64,000 nt of DNA, from assembly GCA_900074885.1 (NCBI GenBank), contig FJUW01000060.1, positions 331,206-395,205 on the forward strand, read 5' to 3'. Position numbers and translations under genes: made by a program. Every line of letters begins with the position of its first letter. Position 1 is the stretch's first letter. This DNA is from Rhynchosporium graminicola. Its lineage: Eukaryota; Ascomycota; Leotiomycetes; Helotiales; Ploettnerulaceae. Below are positions 58,001 to 64,000 of this stretch, piece by piece. The notes beneath the pieces were generated by a model, which had not been told where the DNA came from, ran no database searches, and saw only the letters and a program-made list of their open reading frames with translations.

Positions 58001-60130
58001 TAGATACCTAGTTAATAGAAAGGTAGTTCGTACCTCTTATCTACGATTTAATGAAGATAGCTTAGTTATAGAACCTCACGAAGAAGACACTATAATAGTA
58101 CTTTAAACTAGAGGTGATTCTATTGATAATTTGAGTCAAAATCAAGACGTCGAGGTTACTAGTACTATTACTCCTAATACAGGTATTATAAGCCAAGACC
58201 AAGACGAGGATTCCGAAGTCGAAATCGATAGTACAGAAGATGCCGAGTCTATAGTCACGGACGAAGTTCCAGCACTAGAAGTCGATATCCCGGAGTAAGT
58301 TACTATGTAAAAGAAGCGTAGTAGACCTCCTGGATCTAAGAACTATATACTAACGTATATTCCTAGGGCTATACGTTTAGGTCGGAACTTAAATCCGACT
58401 CTAAATTCGACGCCTGAGGTAACCCCGGAACTAAATAACAGCTACTCTTATGCTATCTCTCTATTAGAAGAAGAGATAGAGAGTACTAGTTAGTATCGAC
58501 TCGCCTTTTATACGGCTTAAGAAGAGTCTCTATTCTTAGATAATCCGACTACTTTAGATCAGGCTATAAAGAGAGCTAATTAGCTAGAATAGAAGAAAGC
58601 TATTATTAAGGAGTACTGATCTCTTAAAGAGAAGTCGACTTAGAAGACTATAAGTCGCTCTAATATACTAAAAAGGTGCAGAGTACTAGGTTCTCGTCTA
58701 GTTTTCAAGACTAAGAGAGATATAGATAGTAAAATCGATAAATATAAAGTCAGATTTATAATCTAAGGTTATATGTAACGATTTAGTCACGATTATGAGT
58801 AGACGTATATCGGAGTCTATAAATCTTCTACTTAGAAGATAAGCTTAGTAGTTACGGCGGAGTACGACTTAGAAGTCGAACAGTTTAATATAGTAATAGT
58901 ATTCTTATATAGTAAAGCCGATACCCTGATATACGTTAAATTGCTGCTATTTTATAGATAATTTAAGCGTAGATTCATAGACGAGTAATATATACTCTTA
59001 CTAAAGGCTCTATATAGTCTAAAGCAATCTCCACGCCTCTAGTAAGAGATACTACGTAAGGAGTTCGGTATTATCGACTTTATACTTTTATAAACTAATA
59101 ATTGCGTATATATTAACTAAGAAACTAGAATAATTATTATTACTTATATTAACGATTTTCTAGTTATCTTAAAGGCTAGACTAGCTCTTAAAGAGCTTAA
59201 GGAGAAGATTCTTACTATATTCGATATTCTACTAGCTAGACTAGCTAAATACTTCCTTAGTGTCAGAATTGTACGTGATAGAGAGAAGAAGACGATTTCT
59301 CTTTACTAAGATACGTATATCGATAAGATATTAGATCGATTTAGAATAACTAATTGCAAGAGCGCTAATACGCCCTTTACTACTAGTTCAGAGGTTTCTA
59401 CAGTCAAATTCAAAGGAGTAGCTACTTTATAAGAAATCAAGCTATATTAATAGCTTTATAGTAGTCTATAGTACCTAGCTTATACTCGCTAGGATATACT
59501 ATACTACTAGTCTATACTATCATAATTTCTGATAAATCTATTACCTTAACACCTTACGAGCGCTAAGAGAGTACTTACGTACCTATAAGGTACGAAGTAC
59601 TACGCTACGACTTATAAAGGAGACGTTACTAATAGAGATAAGATAAAATTAAGAGGTTTCTGCGACTCTAATTAGGCCGGTAACCGGATTAATAGAGTAT
59701 TATATACCGGAGTCTATTTCTTCCTTACAGGAGGTGTTTTCTCAGCTATTTCAAAGCGATAGACTACTATAGCTCTTACCTCTATAGAAGCAGAGTATAT
59801 AGCTATATGCGCCTTTACTAGAGAAGCATCATGGATACGCTAAGTACTAAAGGAGCTAAGCTATAATAAGCTAGACTCTAGGAGTATAGAGATATAGTGC
59901 GATAATTAGAAAGCTTTATCTCTATCGGAGAACCCTGAATTACACTAGCGTACTAAGCATATCGATATCAAATTCTACTACTTTCGCTAGGAGGTCGCTA
60001 GAGGTTATTTAGACCCTTAGTGTATACTCTTAAAAGAGAACGCGGCAGACGGTTTCACTAAACTACTTAGCCTATAAGACCTTAAGGCTTTTATAGTAAT
60101 ACTGAATATAACTATTTTACACCTAGAATA
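55077..60130 (+). pseudogene. Copia-I Gag-Pol polyprotein, RIP-damaged
   Basis: Domains in order: gag from about 55,077; decayed zinc knuckle PTYKHYK*TSLKYTLENYF (about 56,450-56,510) after a Lys/Ser-rich stretch; protease LFNTGAIEYIS (about 56,770-56,800); integrase with HARPTKSIDKIYIDIV (about 57,340-57,390) and, at 57,852-58,106, the C-terminal copia block ILGYPIFILINKEK, KKGILIGFEGYNIYRYL; RT with LVFKTKRDIDSKIDKYKVRF, LLKALYSLKQSPRL and YINDFLVILKA (about 59,150); RNase H STEAEYIA-like SIEAEYIAICAFTREASWIR and KHIDIKFYYFR, ending ENAADGFTKLL. The first Asp of the RT pair reads N (YIND). It cannot work. Confidence 0.85.
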
Positions 60131-60344
60131 AGGGGTATAGATATTAATTAGGAAGACTAACTATCTTAAAGAAATTACGGAACCTATAGTTTATCTAGTT
60201 CACGTGATATCGAGGTATAGTTCTAGTCTCTAGGGGTATTACTATACGTATGCATACGATAGTATAATCGACTAATTATAGAAGAAATTAGATCACTCGT
60301 ACCTATAGAAGTTACCGATTTAGTAGTATCTCTATAGAAGGGTA

Positions 60345-60465
60345 TATTACGAGGATATAGGTCTTAGTATAAATCAGGTGACTATAGTCACGTGCATAGT
60401 CCGTGCGGATATTCCTAGATAATACCTTTAGTCAACTCTCCATAGTAATTAGTACTGCAATATAC
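60345..60465 (+). repeat. 3' LTR of Copia-I, end broken by a transposon
   Basis: TATTACGAGGATATAGG to GCAATATAC. It is four bases shorter than the left copy at the ATATAT run. The Fot1/pogo copy 2 inserted at the TA at 60,466-60,467. Confidence 0.8.
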
Positions 60466-60467
60466 TA

Positions 60468-62330
60468 GCCGGTTCCCCGACAGTTTCGCTCGGGACTCGC
60501 TTACTATCGGGACATGCAAATGCCTCGTATATGCAAACGCCTCGCTCTCGGTATTATATCAGTAAAGTATTTTAAGTGCTTTCCCTGCTAAAATTCTTCT
60601 AATTTTAATATTAAATAACTACTCTAATTTATTAATAATATATAATCTTTTCTAGTATAAAATTAATCTCTATTATCTTCACTCTTAGAGCTTTCTACTA
60701 TAAGTGCTACTAGTAGCGACAATTCCAAATATCGATTATGCTCTAGCTCCTTCTCTTATATAGCTCTACTAGGCTCATATAATATCTATATATCTTGATC
60801 TTGATCGCTATCGCCGAAGATATCTACTTCAAACTATAGCTTAGAAGCTAGTAGATCAGGGTAGCCTTCTTCAGTAGAAAGTATAGTTTCAGCGACTATA
60901 GGCTGTTTATTAGGCTCTCTTTCTAGTCGATAGAGCTCTGAATCAGGTGCTACTACCTCTCCTCTCTTCTGTAACTCTTATAATTTAAGCTTCCTAGCCT
61001 TATTTATCTTCCGTGCTTAAACTCCTGCTTTTAATAGAGACTTCTTATACTTTCTAATAGTATGAGAAAGTACTCGATTAGCTCTCCGGCGATTTTCTGT
61101 CTTTTTAGCTTCAGCTTTAGCTTGAATTTAAAGTCGTAGATCAGCTATACTTACTATAGCACCTCTAATTGACTTTAACTACTTAATCGATCGTCGAGAG
61201 GTCTTCTTCTCTTAGGCACTTAATTATAGCTTCTATTGAAGTATAGTATTATTAGTAGAAGTAATCAAGGCCTTATAGAGTTGAAATATAGCCTCCTTAA
61301 TCGAGCTTTAGAAGATCTCTCTTAAATCGTTAGATAAGTGAGTTAGATCTCTTCTAATAAACGACTCTACTATAGTTATAGTAGAGATCACTCTGTCTAC
61401 TAGTATAGAAGGTAGTAGTAAAGGTAACTCTAGCTCTTCAATTAACTTCTGCTTTCTAAATGATCTTATTCTCTTTAATCTAGCTTTATAGCTAAGAGGC
61501 TATATTCTAGCGTTCTTAAAAGCGTTCTGGATTATATGACGTTATATAGTTTTCTATCGAATACTAGTAAGGTCTCTGAATAAAGAAGTGATTAAATAAG
61601 TAATATCTAAGTTCCGTAAAGCCGAGTTAATAGCTTAAGAGTAGTAGTGCTTCTAAGGCCGAAAAACGCCTATATCTAATAGCTAAAGAGTATACGTTAG
61701 GTGGCTTGGAAAGTACTATAGGTATATATGATTCTCTTGAAGAAGTACTATAAATTGCTTATAGTAGTGAGATTCGTAGCCGTCTAAAAGGAGTAGTTTC
61801 TATAGCTTTTCTGGTCCGGCATACGAGTGTTTAATCAAATAGTAGGCGTATTCTATAATAATCGAGTTATTAATATATCTAGTTAAAGAGAAAGTGATTA
61901 TTTCTTCACTAGAAAGGTTTATAGATATCCAGTTCTCTATAATTATCTCTCCAGGGTAAATTATAAAGGCTAGAAGTGTCTTCTTTCTATTACTACGTAT
62001 AGTTTCTATAATAGTAACTATTTTGCGGCTTCCTTATGTAGGTGTATATAGTGTATTTACACTCCTTGGAACAACTATACTCTCGGCATATAGGAGGGCG
62101 CCTTATATACTAGATTTATCTATATTTAGAACCTTCTTTCTATTATTAATTTATAGCTTTTCTATCTCTCTCTCTAGGTTCTGGAACCACTGGATTACTA
62201 CTTCTTCTATATATAGCTCTAATCGTATAGCTTCTATAGGTTTCGTCTTAATCGAATGGAGCTCTGGATAGTCCTTTAACTATTTACAGAACTAGGTATT
62301 AGAAGGAGGTAGCTTTAGAGGAGTTTAGTA
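60468..62330 (-). mobile_element. Fot1/pogo-type DNA transposon (copy 2), truncated by the next element
   Basis: The left end GCCGGTTCCCCGACAGTTT matches copy 1 (21,778), and the hairpin arms CCCCGACAG / CTATCGGG are present with one RIP-type change. The copy continues to 62,330, where the N-terminal part of the transposase is cut off by an LTR element. The copy is more decayed than copy 1. Confidence 0.85.
60650..62330 (-). pseudogene. Fot1/pogo transposase copy 2, N-terminus missing
   Basis: On the minus strand from 62,330 it reads a residual N-domain, then MDKSSI*GALLYAE (about 62,085-62,130; MDES changed to MDKS), YPGEIIIENWIS, INNSIIIEYAYYLIKHSYAG and LLLDGYESHYYK (about 61,765-61,805; GHES to GYES). 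Both catalytic blocks carry RIP-type changes. The DNA-binding domain and start codon lie beyond the LTR insertion, outside the window. Confidence 0.8.
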
Positions 62331-64000
62331 TGACGACTGGTCAGGTTTGGAGGTCTCTCCCTATTAGTAGAAACACTTACTGCTAAGCGAGATTATACGA
62401 GTAGAGTTTAGGGGCCCCTTTTCATGTATATACTTCTATTCTCTCTCTACTTCTTTACTCCTTAGTTATAGATTCTCAAGTGATTCTTACTACTTTATAT
62501 TTATAGTAATATGAGGTCTTATTACTCAGGTAGTTTTAAGACCTTTCTAGAGTAAGCGTTATATTATCTATAACTCTTTTACTTACGTCTAGGAAGATAG
62601 TAAATATCTACTTATATTATACTTCTATGCCTAGAGCTACTAAACGCAGGAGACTATACTATATAGAGAAGGCTTATACTAAGTATAAACTTAAAGAATA
62701 GTACTTAAACCGAAGTAACTTAAGTCCGATAAATCGACTACTAGTTCTCTGACTCCCTTTACCTCCTATTCTTCGGCGACTCGTAATACTCGCTATAACC
62801 TACCTCTCTCTATAGTAGAGAGTACTCGCGATAACGCCTCGTCCGAGTTAAGCTCCCTAACTCTTATTATAATTAATAAACTTACTAAGTCGTTAACCTT
62901 CCCGATAATACCCCTATATTAATAGTAACTATAAGTAACTTATAGGAAGACTGCGCTTACTAGCTATAAGAGGTAGAAAGGAAGCTCGCGGAGGAGAGAT
63001 AATTAAACGCTAACTTATCTATAGAATTACGCTAGTTACGGGACGAGTTCCTAGAACTACGCTAGTTAATTACTTAGCGCTCTACTAAGTCTATATCGTT
63101 TAATAACGTTTAATCGCGTATAATACTGCTACTATTAATTGAAGAAGATAACGCTACTCTTATGCCTAATAATCGTCGTCGAGAATAATCTACTAGAGGA
63201 ATATTATTAATATTATACGCTACGTATATAGAGAAGATACTAAACCTTCTAAATAAGCTCTCTAATAGAATCGATTACTCTCTAAAACTCTAGGAAGTGC
63301 AGATACGTAATACCCTCCGGCGCTACTCTAGCTACTTTATCGACGAAGATCACTATAAAGATTAGTTACTTAACTAAACGGAAGGAATAGCTAGAACTTA
63401 CCTAGAACCCTTATTCTTAGAACTAGAATATAACGAAGAAGGTAGTATAATCGATTTACTCGATATAATCACTTAACTCGTCTCCTTCTTATCTAATCTA
63501 TATAACTAATAAACTATAAGAGCTAGCTACTCTGCGCTAAAGATAGATTATAAGTAGACCTTCTAGACGTTCTACTACGAGTTTCGTACGCTAGCTTATA
63601 AAGCTAGAGTAAATGATTAATCGACTCTGAAAATAGACTTATAGGAGAAGCTACTTATACGGCTACGGAAATAGCTCTTCTAATAGTACCGAACGTTAAG
63701 GACACTAGAAGAATACGTTAAGGCTATATAAGCTGAAGACTAAAGTTAATTTATTAAAAAGACTTATTATTCCGAGTCTTCGGCTAAGGCTAGCGCGACT
63801 CGGGAACGCCTTATAAATACCTCCTCCTAGCGCCGTAGTACTAACTCCTCTTCTTATTTGTAAATTAGTCTTCTTACGCCCGAGAACACTAGTACGACTA
63901 GTAAATAAGTACTATACTCTGCACGAAACGATACGCCTCGTGTATAATCGCTAGCGAATACTCCTTGTTACTTTACGCCTACCTTATACTTACGCTTATT
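62331..64000 (+). mobile_element. LTR retroelement (5' LTR and gag), runs off the window
   Basis: TGACGACTGGTCAGG at 62,331 begins sequence unrelated to the transposon, most simply the 5' LTR and leader of a plus-strand retroelement. Its gag follows from 62,627. No second LTR is available to fix the LTR end. Confidence 0.6.
62627..64000 (+). pseudogene. Gag of the right-end retroelement (partial, stopped)
   Basis: From ATG 62,627 the frame reads MPRATKRRRLYYIEKAYTKY. Further on it decodes FLEPLFLELEYNEEGSIIDL (about 63,395-63,455), TFYYEFRTLAYKARVND (about 63,560-63,620; the first residues inferred from the frame) and LRTLEEYVKAI (about 63,697-63,730), then Ser/Thr-rich sequence. It looks like a Ty3/gypsy-type Gag with an Arg-rich start. 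Stops and at least one frame change occur. Zinc knuckle and pol would lie beyond the window. Confidence 0.55.

Larger units (their letters stand above)
54931..60465 (+). mobile_element. Copia-I: Ty1/copia element with very short LTRs
   Basis: The left LTR (54,931-about 55,056) and right LTR (60,345-about 60,465, its end cut by the second Fot1 copy) share GAGGATATA, GTCACGTGCAT and TAGATAATACCTTTAGT. LTRs of only about 125 bp are short for copia. TCTATAGAAGGG before the right LTR serves as polypurine tract. The target duplication cannot be tested because the right end is interrupted. Confidence 0.85.

Noticed and set aside
57852..58106. 84-codon frame as a small gene
   Set aside because: It is the integrase C-terminal block of Copia-I (GILIGFEGY pattern).
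1..64000. CRISPR arrays, rRNA, tRNA genes
   Set aside because: No regularly spaced identical repeats and no clear cloverleaf or rRNA sequence noticed; a tRNA scan was not possible by eye.

Overview
The window looks like a chromosome segment of a filamentous ascomycete (Pezizomycotina). Genes have short GT..AG introns of about 52-90 bp with CTAAC-like branch sites. The transposon parts show the mutation pattern of repeat-induced point mutation (RIP): strong AT bias, very few CA/TG dinucleotides, and in-frame TAG/TAA where Gln or Trp codons are expected. All coordinates and exon joins were read by eye.

Layout. (1) Positions 1-44,040 are a Russian-doll nest of LTR retrotransposons. The outermost recognisable element is a plus-strand Ty1/copia element (Copia-A), split into 4,879-6,207, 7,745-8,198 and 43,232-about 44,035. 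It is interrupted by a small gag-only LTR element (X, 6,208-7,744), by a gypsy element (Gypsy-B, itself interrupted by Gypsy-A) and by Copia-B (8,199-43,231). Copia-B contains Gypsy-C (13,496-42,733). Gypsy-C contains Copia-D (17,525-33,767) and Copia-E (35,339-41,497). Copia-D contains a Fot1/pogo DNA transposon (21,778-24,230) and Gypsy-G, a chromovirus (25,061-32,826). Most junctions show 5-bp target-site duplications (TA for the DNA transposon), so the order of insertion can be read.

(2) Positions 44,170-54,720 are a gene island of balanced composition, bounded on the left by a 954-bp inverted-repeat element. It holds a seven-transmembrane receptor of the fungal cAMP-receptor-like type (46,855-48,412, minus, 4 exons), a one-exon small membrane-anchored protein (50,051-50,809, plus) and an ABC-F ATPase (51,458-54,002, minus, 5 exons). 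Inverted arrays of a short ATTGCGRCACCCAA-like motif lie on both sides of the ABC-F gene.

(3) Positions 54,931-64,000 are a second RIP-damaged nest: Copia-I (54,931-60,465, plus), a second Fot1/pogo copy inserted in its 3' LTR (60,468-62,330), and an LTR/gag retroelement (62,331 to the window end) breaking that copy.

The three island genes look intact and host-like and show no sign of forming one pathway. No transposon open reading frame is intact. The least expected signal is a decayed but protein-like reading frame lying antisense between the chromodomain and the 3' LTR of the Gypsy-A/B/G family, open in the same frame in both copies that cover it.
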